This document shows, one piece after another, positions 50,877-59,283 of a DNA stretch of 64,000 bases; position 1 is the stretch's first letter, and each line of letters begins with the position of its first letter. The notes beneath the pieces were generated by a model, which was given only the letters and a program-made list of their open reading frames with translations, was not told the origin of the DNA and searched no databases. The translations under genes were made by a program, and so were the position numbers. Source of the stretch: Synergistaceae bacterium (GTDB lineage Bacteria > Synergistota > Synergistia > Synergistales > Synergistaceae); the NCBI GenBank assembly GCA_031289775.1, contig JAITOY010000038.1, positions 1-64,000 of the forward strand. The letters run 5' to 3'.

Positions 50877-51782
50877 ATGAGCATTAGAACAGTGATTGGA
50901 GCGCTGATAGCGATGGCCGTCCTTTTGGGCGTCTGCGGAGAAGGGCGTATCGCCTTCGCAGACGAGTCTGGGGAGGCGCGGCGCGGGATATTGATCGTCG
51001 CGTTTGGAAGCAGCGTCCCGGAGGGAGAGGCCGCGATTTTGGCTGTGGAGAGCGCAGTGAAAAAGGCATGGCCCGACATCGAAGTCCGAGTCGCGTACAC
51101 GTCGCGCATCATAATGCGCAAGATAGCGCGCGAACAGGGCCGAACAATCGACGAACCGGCGATAGCCCTTGCGAAGATGGCCTACGAGGGATTCACCCAC
51201 GTTGCCGTCCTCTCGACCCACATCATACCAGGGGCGGAGTACCAGGATCTCGAAGCCGTCGTGGACGGTTTCAGGTCGATGAGAGAGCGCGGGACAAAAG
51301 CCGGATTCGAGTATATCGGCCTCTCCATGCCGCTCCTGGCTAACGCGAACGACTTCGCGCGTTTGGCCCAGACGCTCACAGAGTCCTACGCGAGCGAGGG
51401 GCGCGACGGCGCGGTCGTCTTCGTGGGGCACGGCACTCATCACTTTTCCGACGCTGCGTACAGCGCCCTCCAGATAGCGCTCTGGCGCAGGTCGCCGAAC
51501 TTTTTTGTCGGCACGATAGAGGGTCTGCCATCGTACGGTGATGTCCTCGCGCAGCTTAAAAAGACAAAAAACAAGAGAGTGACGCTCGTCCCGGCAATGC
51601 TTGTCGCGGGCGACCACGCGCAGAACGACATAGGAGGGGACGATGACGATTCGTGGAAAAAACTGCTCTCTGGAGAGGGCTTCAGCGTCACGCCCAAGTT
51701 TCAAGGGCTCGGGCAGGTTGAAGCGGTTCAGAGGCTGCTGATCGACAAACTCCGCGAGGTGTGGAGCGATTCCTCGCCCTGA
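50877..51782 (+). CDS. cbiK: Sirohydrochlorin cobaltochelatase with a signal peptide
   Basis: A 301-residue CbiK-type chelatase that inserts cobalt into sirohydrochlorin. It has GILIVAFGSSVPEG, the metal-site His in VFVGHGTHHF and the second His in VAGDHAQNDIGGDDDDSW. Residues 1-28 form a signal peptide (basic start, IGALIAMAVLLGVC, cleavage near AFA), so the enzyme is predicted to be exported. Exported CbiK forms are known in sulfate reducers. This is odd inside a cytoplasmic pathway with no second chelatase visible, unless a cytoplasmic copy lies elsewhere. AGGAGG precedes the ATG. Confidence 0.93.
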   Translation: MSIRTVIGALIAMAVLLGVCGEGRIAFADESGEARRGILIVAFGSSVPEGEAAILAVESAVKKAWPDIEVRVAYTSRIIMRKIAREQGRTIDEPAIALAKMAYEGFTHVAVLSTHIIPGAEYQDLEAVVDGFRSMRERGTKAGFEYIGLSMPLLANANDFARLAQTLTESYASEGRDGAVVFVGHGTHHFSDAAYSALQIALWRRSPNFFVGTIEGLPSYGDVLAQLKKTKNKRVTLVPAMLVAGDHAQNDIGGDDDDSWKKLLSGEGFSVTPKFQGLGQVEAVQRLLIDKLREVWSDSSP

Positions 51783-51802
51783 TACATATCGTTTTTATTT
51801 CG

Positions 51803-51859
51803 GCCCCGACTTATCAACAATCTTCTCTTGGCGAGATCGTCTGAATCGGGGCTGTTTTT
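51803..51859 (+). terminator. Structured terminator-like element between cbiK and the binding-protein gene
   Basis: GCCCCGA (51803-51809) pairs with TCGGGGC (51846-51852), followed by TGTTTTT. The long loop holds an inner TCTC/GAGA hairpin. It may lower or uncouple expression of the following genes relative to cbiC-cbiK. Confidence 0.5.
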
Positions 51860-51902
51860 CCACAAAGTTATCCACGAATTGGGCATAACTTCGGGGGATT
51901 GA

Positions 51903-52823
51903 GTGTTGAAATCTTTAAAAAAGGGTATACTTATCATTATATTCCTGCTTTGCATTGCGGGGTCGGGCGTTGCCAGGTTCCGCGCCACAGCGGGGGTTGC
52001 GGAGATCGTCGATGATATGGGTGTGGCAGTCTCTTTTGAGAAACCTGTCATACGCGTCATATCGTTATATGCCGGGCACACTGAAAACCTGATCGCTATC
52101 GGCGCTCGTGATCGCCTTGTCGCGGTGAGCAACGGAGACGACCCGGAGATAACGGGTTCCTTGCCGCGCCTTGGCGTCAAACCCGGAGTCGAGCAGATAG
52201 CCGCGCTCAGACCTGACGTCGTCCTGACGCGACCTATGCATGTGCGAGCACAGGCCGCACTCTATGAAAGGCTGCAAACGCTCGGGGTGAAGGTGCTCGC
52301 GATAGACCCTCCCGTCTGGGAGGAATTCCCGGCCTATATCGAACTCCTCTCAAGAATGGTCGGGGCCGAAAAACCCGAGCTCATTGCAGAGGAAACGAGA
52401 CATCTTTTAGACGCGTCCCGAAGAGTCGGCAAAAACGCGGGGGCGATTCTCATAACAAACGGCAGAAATATGGCGACCTGCACTGCGAATTCGTGGGCCG
52501 CCCATATTATGGAGCGAGCCGGGCTCTCGAACGCGGCGCCAGACGCGGCGCCAATCACATCGAATAGCGTAATAGCAGATTTTGGCACTGAGCGTCTTCT
52601 TGCGTCGGATAAACATATCGAGGTCGTCCTGCTCCAGCAGGGCGCGATGAATACAGTGAGCGCGACAGAGTTCATGAGCGACCCGAGGTTCTCTGGCATG
52701 AGGGCCGTGCGGGAGGGAAATGTGTTCGATATTTCCGAGGCCGACATCTCCCGCCCGTCACTTCTTCGCCTCAGGAGAGGCGTTATTGAGGATCTCGGGA
52801 AGATCGCGGTTGTCGGGAGGTAA
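51903..52823 (+). CDS. BtuF/FhuD-type periplasmic metal-chelate binding protein
   Basis: A 306-residue substrate-binding protein of the cobalamin/siderophore class. The signal sequence ends near residue 25 (IIIFLLCIAGSGVA). The mature fold shows VIRVISLYAGHTENLIAIGA, GVKPGVEQIAALRPDVVL and VKVLAIDP, typical of BtuF-like proteins. No permease or ATPase gene lies next to it, so it would have to share a transporter encoded elsewhere. Its place after an exported CbiK suggests binding of a corrinoid, a cobalt chelate or a tetrapyrrole outside the membrane, which is inference. GTG start behind GGGGG. Confidence 0.86.
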   Translation: MLKSLKKGILIIIFLLCIAGSGVARFRATAGVAEIVDDMGVAVSFEKPVIRVISLYAGHTENLIAIGARDRLVAVSNGDDPEITGSLPRLGVKPGVEQIAALRPDVVLTRPMHVRAQAALYERLQTLGVKVLAIDPPVWEEFPAYIELLSRMVGAEKPELIAEETRHLLDASRRVGKNAGAILITNGRNMATCTANSWAAHIMERAGLSNAAPDAAPITSNSVIADFGTERLLASDKHIEVVLLQQGAMNTVSATEFMSDPRFSGMRAVREGNVFDISEADISRPSLLRLRRGVIEDLGKIAVVGR

Positions 52824-52827
52824 TCCT

Positions 52828-53946
52828 TTGGACGAAACTGGCGTTGGAGGAGCTAAGGGCTTTACGACAGGGGCAGCGGCGGCAGCTGCGTCTGTGGCTG
52901 CCGTGCGCTTCCTGCTCGACAGGAGCTGCCGCGACATACTGCTCCATCTGCCAACCGGAAGAGATGTCGTGATCCCTGTGACTGGCTGCCTCAGAACCGA
53001 AAAAGGCGCGGAGGCGTGGGTCACGAAGGACGCGGGCGACGACCCGGACGTGACGCACGGGGCCGTGCTTGTGTCGTCCGTCGAGATGCAGGAGGCCTCC
53101 GGCGTGACCATTCTCGGAGGCAAAGGAGTGGGCGTGGTCACAAAACCCGGACTCCCCGTTCCGCCAGGGAAGGCCGCTATAAACCCAGGGCCGATGGCAC
53201 TCATCAGAAAATCGCTCGAAGCCGAGCTGACACAGGGAAACGGCGCGCTCGTGTCCATATCGATACCCAACGGAGAGGAACTGGCAAAACGCACGTACAA
53301 CCCAAGGCTTGGCATAGTCGGCGGGCTGTCCATTCTAGGTACGACCGGGATAGTCTCGCCCATGAGCTCCGAGGCCATAGTGGGCACCATAAAGTCAGAA
53401 CTGTCGATGCTGTCCGCCTCCGGCGCGAACATCGCGTGCCTCGTTCCCGGAAACTACGGCAGAAGGATGGCGATGCTGCTTGGCGTCCCAGAGAAGATGA
53501 TAGTCAACATCAGCAACTTCGCGGGCGACGCGCTCGCGATCAGCGGCAACCTCGGCTTTGAAAAGCTCCTGCTGATCGGCCAGATAGGCAAGTTCGCAAA
53601 ACTCTCCGCCGGCTCGCTGGACACCCACAGTTCGAAGAGCGACGGCCGTCTCGAGGCGCTGGCCGCCTACTCCGCGTTGCACGGCGCTTCGAGCGGCGAT
53701 GTGCGCGAAATACTGGACAGCACTATGGCGGACGAGGTCGCGACGAGGATTTCAAAGACCGCTTGGGGCGTGTTGGCGCTTAACGAACTCGTAGAGCGAA
53801 TAGTCAGGACGGCGCTTGTTGGCGCCACCGGCATATCGGAGTGCGCCTGCCTCACATTCTCGCTGCCCGACAGGGAACTATCGCGAACATCCAACCTCGG
53901 CCCCATGATAGAGGAGATAAAATCACACTCAAGGGAGCTGCAATGA
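52828..53946 (+). CDS. cbiD: Cobalt-precorrin-5B C1-methyltransferase
   Basis: A 372-residue CbiD, which methylates C1 of the anaerobic corrin intermediate. It has the N-terminal GFTTGAAAAAA (family GFTTGxCA with Ala for Cys), SVEMQEASGVTILGGKGVG, KPGLPVPPGKAAINPGP and GTTGIVSPMS. TTG 52828 is preferred because GGGAGG lies 7 bases upstream; an in-frame extension overlaps the binding-protein gene. The stop overlaps the cbiE start. Confidence 0.95.
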   Translation: MDETGVGGAKGFTTGAAAAAASVAAVRFLLDRSCRDILLHLPTGRDVVIPVTGCLRTEKGAEAWVTKDAGDDPDVTHGAVLVSSVEMQEASGVTILGGKGVGVVTKPGLPVPPGKAAINPGPMALIRKSLEAELTQGNGALVSISIPNGEELAKRTYNPRLGIVGGLSILGTTGIVSPMSSEAIVGTIKSELSMLSASGANIACLVPGNYGRRMAMLLGVPEKMIVNISNFAGDALAISGNLGFEKLLLIGQIGKFAKLSAGSLDTHSSKSDGRLEALAAYSALHGASSGDVREILDSTMADEVATRISKTAWGVLALNELVERIVRTALVGATGISECACLTFSLPDRELSRTSNLGPMIEEIKSHSRELQ

Positions 53947-54596
53947 TAAGAATAATAGGACTCGGCCCTGGAACGTTCGAACACATGACAAACGAAGCGA
54001 TAAACGCTCTCTCGACCGCTGACGTTATCGTCGCGAGCAAGAGGATGCTCGAAGCCGCTAAAATCTCGCCATACGCCAAGCGGGTAGAGCTGCCCGGCTC
54101 TGGAATGGCCGACTCGGTGATCGGGATTCTGGAGTACGAGACACTGCGCAGCGGGGAAGTGGCGCTCGTGGTGAGCGGCGATCCCGGCTTTTACAGTCTT
54201 GCCAAAAAGGTGATACAGCACTTCGGCCGGGACACCGTCAGCGTCGTTCCTGGCATCTCCGCGCTTCAGGTCATGGCCGCGAGGATTGGGCGTTCGTGGG
54301 TAAACGTCTCCTCTGAAACGCTCCACGGCCGCGACCTTCCCGACAGGGACATTCTGGTCAAACGCCTTCTCTCATCCCAGGCTCTGGTACTCCTGCTCAG
54401 TTCGACCGATCAGGCCGTATACCACATCAACTGGCTCGCCGAGAACAAAATTTTAGCGCGCGCATGGGCTGCGGTCGGGTGGGATCTCGGCCTCCCGAAC
54501 GAGCTTGTCTTCGAGGCAGAGAACCTGAAAGACCTGGCCCGCTGTCCATACGTCGGCAGGCTGGCATTGCTCTGGCTCGAGATGGACGAGTCGTGA
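53943..54596 (+). CDS. cbiE: Cobalt-precorrin-7 C5-methyltransferase
   Basis: A 217-residue tetrapyrrole methylase. It has IRIIGLGPGTFEHMTNEA, LVVSGDPGFYSLAKKV and VVPGISALQVMAARIG, the SAM-binding features of the family, and the CbiE-type WVNVSSETLHGRD. The ATG overlaps the cbiD stop (ATGA), and the end overlaps the cbiT start. In many genomes CbiE and CbiT are one protein (CobL); here they are separate but translationally coupled. Confidence 0.95.
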   Translation: MIRIIGLGPGTFEHMTNEAINALSTADVIVASKRMLEAAKISPYAKRVELPGSGMADSVIGILEYETLRSGEVALVVSGDPGFYSLAKKVIQHFGRDTVSVVPGISALQVMAARIGRSWVNVSSETLHGRDLPDRDILVKRLLSSQALVLLLSSTDQAVYHINWLAENKILARAWAAVGWDLGLPNELVFEAENLKDLARCPYVGRLALLWLEMDES

Positions 54597-55183
54597 CGAC
54601 GGATCTCCCCGAGAGAGGGGTTCTGGCCGACGACTGGTTCGAGAGGATGGACGGAATACCCATGACAAAGGCCCCAGTGCGCTCGCTCGCGATCTCCATC
54701 CTCCTCCCGCTGAACGGGGCCAGTGTGCTCGAGACGGGGAGCGGAACCGGCGCAATGACGGTCGAGCTCGCGCGGGCTGTCGGCGAAGAGGGCCGGGTGA
54801 CCAGCCTGGAATTTTTACGCGCCGCGTCGGAGCTCGCCGCGAAAAATGTAGAGCGCTCCGGCCTCGCCTCACGGGTCGAAATCATCGCTGGCCGCGCTCC
54901 GAAGGCCATACCGGACGGGGAGTTCGACGCCGCTTTCGTCGGAGGGCACGGGCGCGACTTGGAGGCGGTTTTAAGCGCATGCTGGAGGCGTCTTTCGTCC
55001 CGAGGAAGGCTTCTTCTCACCGCCATTACACCTGGAACTACGTCTCGAACCCTGGCTTTTTTCGACTCCATTGACGCGAAAGTCGGTTTTTGGCGGGTGC
55101 AGACGTCAACGGGGCGTAAGGCCGGCTCGGACTGGCTTCTGCTCGGGAATAACCCGATCGACCTGATATGGGGGGACAGATAA
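54593..55183 (+). CDS. cbiT: Cobalt-precorrin-6B C15-methyltransferase (decarboxylating)
   Basis: A 196-residue class I methyltransferase that methylates C15 and removes the C12 acetate carboxyl. It has the CbiT N-terminal GIPMTKAPVRSLAIS, motif I VLETGSGTGAMTVELA, VTSLEFLRAASELA and PDGEFDAAFVGGHGRDL. GTG 54593 overlaps the cbiE stop. The longer frame upstream lies wholly inside cbiE and is not used. Confidence 0.95.
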   Translation: MTTDLPERGVLADDWFERMDGIPMTKAPVRSLAISILLPLNGASVLETGSGTGAMTVELARAVGEEGRVTSLEFLRAASELAAKNVERSGLASRVEIIAGRAPKAIPDGEFDAAFVGGHGRDLEAVLSACWRRLSSRGRLLLTAITPGTTSRTLAFFDSIDAKVGFWRVQTSTGRKAGSDWLLLGNNPIDLIWGDR

Positions 55184-55186
55184 ATA

Positions 55187-55963
55187 ATGTCCGATTCACA
55201 GTATAAAAAGCCGGATAAAAAAGTATTCATAGTGGGCGCGGGACCTGGCGACCCTGAGCTGATAACGCTCAAAGGAGCGCGTCTTCTGGCGTCCGCGGAC
55301 TTCGTGCTTTACGCCGGCAGCCTCGTCAACGCGGAGATCCTGCGCGGCGCCAGGGAGGGTTGCATCCTCTTGGACTCGTCTGGCATGACGCTCGAGGAAC
55401 AGGTCGACGCCATGTCCGAGGCCGTCCTCAAGGGCATCGTAGTGCGTATGCACACTGGGGATCCGAGCTTGTACGGCGCTATATCCGAACAGATTTTCGC
55501 GCTGCGCTCGCGCGGCATCGAGTGCGAGATAATCCCCGGCGTCTCGAGCCTTCAGGGCGCGGCGGCACGCCTTGGGGTGGAGTACACAGTGCCAGGCGGC
55601 TCTCAAACGCTGATCTGCACGCGAATGTCGGGGAGGACGCAAGTTCCTGCCGCTGAAAGCATGGAATCTCTGGCGTCGCACGGCTCGACCCTCGCCGTTT
55701 TCCTCTCCGCCGACAGGGCTGGCGCGGTGGCGCAGGAGTGCATAAAAGCCGGCCGAAGCCCAGAGTCGCCTGCGGCGTGGGTATACAGGGCGACATGGCC
55801 GGACGAGATGAGCGCCGTCACGACGCTCGACGGCCTGGCGCGATCACTCGCCGAAGCCGGGGTCACAAGACACGCGCTCATAGTGATAGGAGACTGTCTC
55901 GATCGCGAGACCTCGTCGCGAAGCCTGCTCTACGACCCGTCGTTCTCCCACAGGGCGAGGTAG
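55187..55963 (+). CDS. cbiF: Cobalt-precorrin-4 C11-methyltransferase
   Basis: A 258-residue tetrapyrrole methylase. It has VFIVGAGPGDPELITLKGA, VLYAGSLVNAEIL, MHTGDPSLYGAISEQ and IIPGVSSLQGAAARLGVEYT followed by PGGSQTLICTR, the CbiF/CobM pattern. It begins three bases after cbiT and ends directly against the next start. It methylates C11 of cobalt-precorrin-4. Confidence 0.96.
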   Translation: MSDSQYKKPDKKVFIVGAGPGDPELITLKGARLLASADFVLYAGSLVNAEILRGAREGCILLDSSGMTLEEQVDAMSEAVLKGIVVRMHTGDPSLYGAISEQIFALRSRGIECEIIPGVSSLQGAAARLGVEYTVPGGSQTLICTRMSGRTQVPAAESMESLASHGSTLAVFLSADRAGAVAQECIKAGRSPESPAAWVYRATWPDEMSAVTTLDGLARSLAEAGVTRHALIVIGDCLDRETSSRSLLYDPSFSHRAR

Positions 55964-58528
55964 ATGTTCGAAAAAAAGGTCTATGTACTTCATTATGACG
56001 GGGGCGCCGAAGTAGCCCGTAAGCTCGCGGGGGCGCTCGAAGCCCGGAGCGTCGAGCGAGTGGAAATATCATCAGGGGGAACGGAGGAGACGTTCTCCTC
56101 TCGTTGGGATGAGGCAGGCGCCTTTGTTTTTGTAGGTGCGCTCGCAATAGCCGTCCGCTCCGTAGCGCGCCTCATGAAGGACAAAACGACCGACCCCGCG
56201 CTTGTCGTCGTTTCGGAGGATGGCGGCGTTGCGCTGCCAGTCATATCCGGACACGTCGGAGGCGCGTCCGACCTCGCGAGAAATTGCGCCAACGCGCTCT
56301 CGGCATACGGGGCAGTCTTTGTGCCAACGACGTCGAGCGACCGATCCGGCTTCGTCGCCCCAGACCTCTGGGCGGCGCGGAGAAACTGGCGCGTTCTCCT
56401 TCGTACCGGTCTTGCATCGGTCATACGAAAACTCGTCAAAACTGGAAAAATTTCGATCTGGATCGATCCGCTCCTCACGGAGAAGGGCGTCAATTTCCCT
56501 CTTCCCTACGGTTATGACGTTATCGAGTCACAGGCGGAAGCCGACGTCATAATATCGCCTCGCAGCGTCCAAAAGCTGGCCGGGGCGAAACCGCAGATAG
56601 TGCCTCGCGTCCTCTCGGCCGGCATAGGCTGTAGAAGAGGGGTTCCGCGCGAATCCCTCGAGCGAGTCCTCAAAATAGCGCTCTCGTCTAGCTCCCAGGG
56701 GCCTTTCCTCGTGGACGCGCTCCGCGAGCTCCGCACTGCGGAGCTGAAGTCGAACGAGGACGGCCTCATATCTCTTTCGGAGTGTCTCGCCCTGCCTCTC
56801 GTGTTCGTGCCTGACGATGAACTGCGCTCCCAGGAGGGCGAATTCACGCCTTCCGCTGCCGAAAGGCACGTTGGCCTGCCAGGCATCGCCGAACAAGCCG
56901 CATCCAGCGCAGGCGAGCTGCTTGGCCCGCGCCACGCGGAGGAGGGAGTTACCGTCGCGCTCTCTATATCGAAACCTTCCGAGAGGGGGGAGCTTTTCGT
57001 GACCGGGACAGGCCCGGGAGACGCAAGGTTCCTCACTGCGGAGGTTCGGGACGCCATAAAGGATTGCGACGTCATCGTAGGGTACGGCCTTTACGTCGAC
57101 CTGCTTCCGTCTTCGCTCTTGCGCGGCAAGATAATCGAACGCTACGGCATGGGACAGGAGGAGGACAGGGTGAAAAGCGCCGTGACCTTTGCCTGGAACG
57201 GCTACCGAGTCGCTCTGCTCTCCGGCGGGGACTCCGCTCTTTTCGGGCTAGCGCCGCTTGCGCTCTCCATGGCGCCGGAAGGTCTCTCCGTCCGGGTGTT
57301 ACCTGGAATAACAGCGGTTCAGGCCGCCGGAAGAATACTGGGCGCACCGTATTCGAACGGCCTCGCCCTGCTCTCCCTCTCCGACTATCTGCAACCCTGG
57401 GACGCTGTAGCCCGAGCTATGGAGGGGGCGGCGCAGAGCGGCCTTGCCGTCGCGATATACAACCCTGTGAAGCGCGGACTTGCGGAAAAACTGGCCGAGG
57501 TTCGCAAGATCTTTTACGACAGGCGCCTCCTGCTCGTCAGGGACGCGGGCAGGGTGGACGAATCCGTGCGTGAACTGCCTATATCCGACCTGAACGAGGA
57601 CTCAATCGACATGAGAACTCTGCTCTTTTTCCTCTCTCCCACGACGCGCGAGTTTTTCACGTCCGCGGCGCTCGGCCGAAAACTCTGGATCGAGGCGAGG
57701 GGCTACGACTCGGAGCTTCCGGTTCGAGAACACAAAGGCATTGGTCAGTTCCTAGTGCTGGGCGGGACGAGCGAGGGCAGAATTGTTGCCTCGAAACTGA
57801 TCGAAGAGGGCTACTCCGTGACGGTCTCCGTTTCGCGCGAGGCTGGACGAACCACCATCCCGGATGGCGCTGAGGCGCTCGTCGGGGCGCGCGGCGAGGA
57901 GGCTTGGATCAGACTGCTTCGCGGCGAGACGACGTCAGAGCTGCTTGGCGTAATTGACGCGACGCACCCGTTCGCGCTCAAAGCCACAGAGACAATCAGA
58001 GACGCCTGCACGGCGACCGGGACGCCCCTCTGTCGCTTCACCCGCGAGGACTCGATCCCAGAGGGCGCCATACTGACGGACACTCCAGGGGGAGCGGCCG
58101 CGCTTGCGGTAGAGCTGACCGAGAAGGGGGACGTCATACTCCTCGCCACCGGCGTGAACACGCTGCCCCACATGCTCCCCGCCTTGCGGAGCGCCGAAAG
58201 GAACGTGCTCGCCCGCATACTTCCGACTGCGGAGAGCATGACGACGGCGACGAAGGCCGGCCTCGAACCGCGCGAGATAATCGCGATCTGGGGCGGCGGG
58301 GGCGCTGATTTCAACGAGGCCCTCTGTGCAGACCGTGGCGTGCGATGCCTTATAAGCAAAGCGTCCGGTGACGCCGGAGGCGTACTTGCCAAAGCTGCGG
58401 CGGCGAAGGAGCTCGACATACCCATAATCCTCATATCGCGGCCAAAGGAGCCGGAGGACATGGAGCGCTTCAACAGCGCCGGCGCATTATTGGAGTGGTG
58501 CGGCGCCCGTTTCGTTGTGCGGGAATAA
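55964..58528 (+). CDS. cbiGHJ: CbiG-CbiH-CbiJ fusion: precorrin-5A hydrolase, C17-methyltransferase, precorrin-6A reductase
   Basis: An 854-residue fusion of three pathway enzymes. Residues about 1-335 are CbiG (FVGALAIAVRSVARLMKDKT, ISGHVGGASDLAR, then AGIGCRRGVP). Residues about 343-585 are CbiH (FVTGTGPGDARFLTAE, LLSGGDSALFGLAP, RVLPGITAVQAAGRILGAPY). Residues about 594-854 are CbiJ/CobK (FLVLGGTSEGRIVASKLIEE, VIDATHPFALKATETI, CRFTRE). CbiH acts on cobalt-precorrin-3, CbiG opens the lactone of cobalt-precorrin-5A and CbiJ reduces cobalt-precorrin-6A. All three keep their core motifs, so all may be active and could channel labile intermediates. Confidence 0.95.
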   Translation: MFEKKVYVLHYDGGAEVARKLAGALEARSVERVEISSGGTEETFSSRWDEAGAFVFVGALAIAVRSVARLMKDKTTDPALVVVSEDGGVALPVISGHVGGASDLARNCANALSAYGAVFVPTTSSDRSGFVAPDLWAARRNWRVLLRTGLASVIRKLVKTGKISIWIDPLLTEKGVNFPLPYGYDVIESQAEADVIISPRSVQKLAGAKPQIVPRVLSAGIGCRRGVPRESLERVLKIALSSSSQGPFLVDALRELRTAELKSNEDGLISLSECLALPLVFVPDDELRSQEGEFTPSAAERHVGLPGIAEQAASSAGELLGPRHAEEGVTVALSISKPSERGELFVTGTGPGDARFLTAEVRDAIKDCDVIVGYGLYVDLLPSSLLRGKIIERYGMGQEEDRVKSAVTFAWNGYRVALLSGGDSALFGLAPLALSMAPEGLSVRVLPGITAVQAAGRILGAPYSNGLALLSLSDYLQPWDAVARAMEGAAQSGLAVAIYNPVKRGLAEKLAEVRKIFYDRRLLLVRDAGRVDESVRELPISDLNEDSIDMRTLLFFLSPTTREFFTSAALGRKLWIEARGYDSELPVREHKGIGQFLVLGGTSEGRIVASKLIEEGYSVTVSVSREAGRTTIPDGAEALVGARGEEAWIRLLRGETTSELLGVIDATHPFALKATETIRDACTATGTPLCRFTREDSIPEGAILTDTPGGAAALAVELTEKGDVILLATGVNTLPHMLPALRSAERNVLARILPTAESMTTATKAGLEPREIIAIWGGGGADFNEALCADRGVRCLISKASGDAGGVLAKAAAAKELDIPIILISRPKEPEDMERFNSAGALLEWCGARFVVRE

Positions 58529-58574
58529 AAGTGAAAACAAACACATAAAATGGACGAGAAGCGGGGTTGATGCC

Positions 58575-59273
58575 TTGGTACTTTATGGAGTAGGCGTAGG
58601 GCCGGGTGATCCGGATTTAGTGACGATTGGCGCGCGTCGCGCGATAGACGAGGCGGACGCGGTTTTTCTGCCGGTGTCGGCCGTCGGGCGCAGAGGCGTG
58701 GCCGGCGACATATTCGCGAGCCTGTGCGGCTCGAATAGAGAAGCGCACGAGTTCTGGTTCCCCATGACGCAGGATGCCGAGAAAAGGGATCGAGAGATCA
58801 AACGCCAGATCGAAGAGCTGCGTGGCGTCTGGAAAGAGGCCCACAGCGTGGCGCTCCCGGTGATAGGCGACTCGGTGCTGTTCGCGACCGCTTCGTACCT
58901 GTACGATGTCTGGCGCGAAATCTGCCCGGGCCTCGAACTCAGGCTTTTGCCGGGAATATCCGCACACTCGCTCGCCTCGAGTGTCGCGCGCGAGTTTATA
59001 GCTTTGGGGGACGAGCGCCTCGCGATACTGCCAGGGTCGGCGGACGCCGAAAAACTGACGGAGTCCATGATGACTTCGGACTGCGTCGCGTTATATAAAC
59101 CCTCTGCCTTGGGGGAAAATCTCACCGGCCTCGTCGAGTCCACCGGACCGTGGCGAAAGGCCGTGAGGGTACATCGCGCCGGCATGAGCGAGCAGAGCGT
59201 CTCCGTAGGCAACGAGGCAATATCGCCGACCAAAGACTACCTCTCCGTATTATTGCTCTGGAGAGACAGATAG
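58575..59273 (+). CDS. cbiL: Cobalt-precorrin-2 C20-methyltransferase
   Basis: A 232-residue tetrapyrrole methylase. It has LYGVGVGPGDPDLVTIGARR, VFLPVSAVG, LPVIGDSVLFATASYLYD and LLPGISAHSLASSVARE, which fit CbiL/CobI. TTG 58575 is preferred: GGGG lies 8 bases upstream and the methylase fold begins at once. The in-frame extension to 58515 overlaps the preceding gene. It performs the first C-methylation after cobalt insertion. Confidence 0.93.
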   Translation: MVLYGVGVGPGDPDLVTIGARRAIDEADAVFLPVSAVGRRGVAGDIFASLCGSNREAHEFWFPMTQDAEKRDREIKRQIEELRGVWKEAHSVALPVIGDSVLFATASYLYDVWREICPGLELRLLPGISAHSLASSVAREFIALGDERLAILPGSADAEKLTESMMTSDCVALYKPSALGENLTGLVESTGPWRKAVRVHRAGMSEQSVSVGNEAISPTKDYLSVLLLWRDR

Positions 59274-59283
59274 AGACCACTGG

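Noticed and set aside
52720-52827. Longer N terminus for CbiD
   Set aside because: These codons lie inside the preceding binding-protein gene. The GGGAGG-supported TTG at 52828 starts just before the conserved GFTTG motif.
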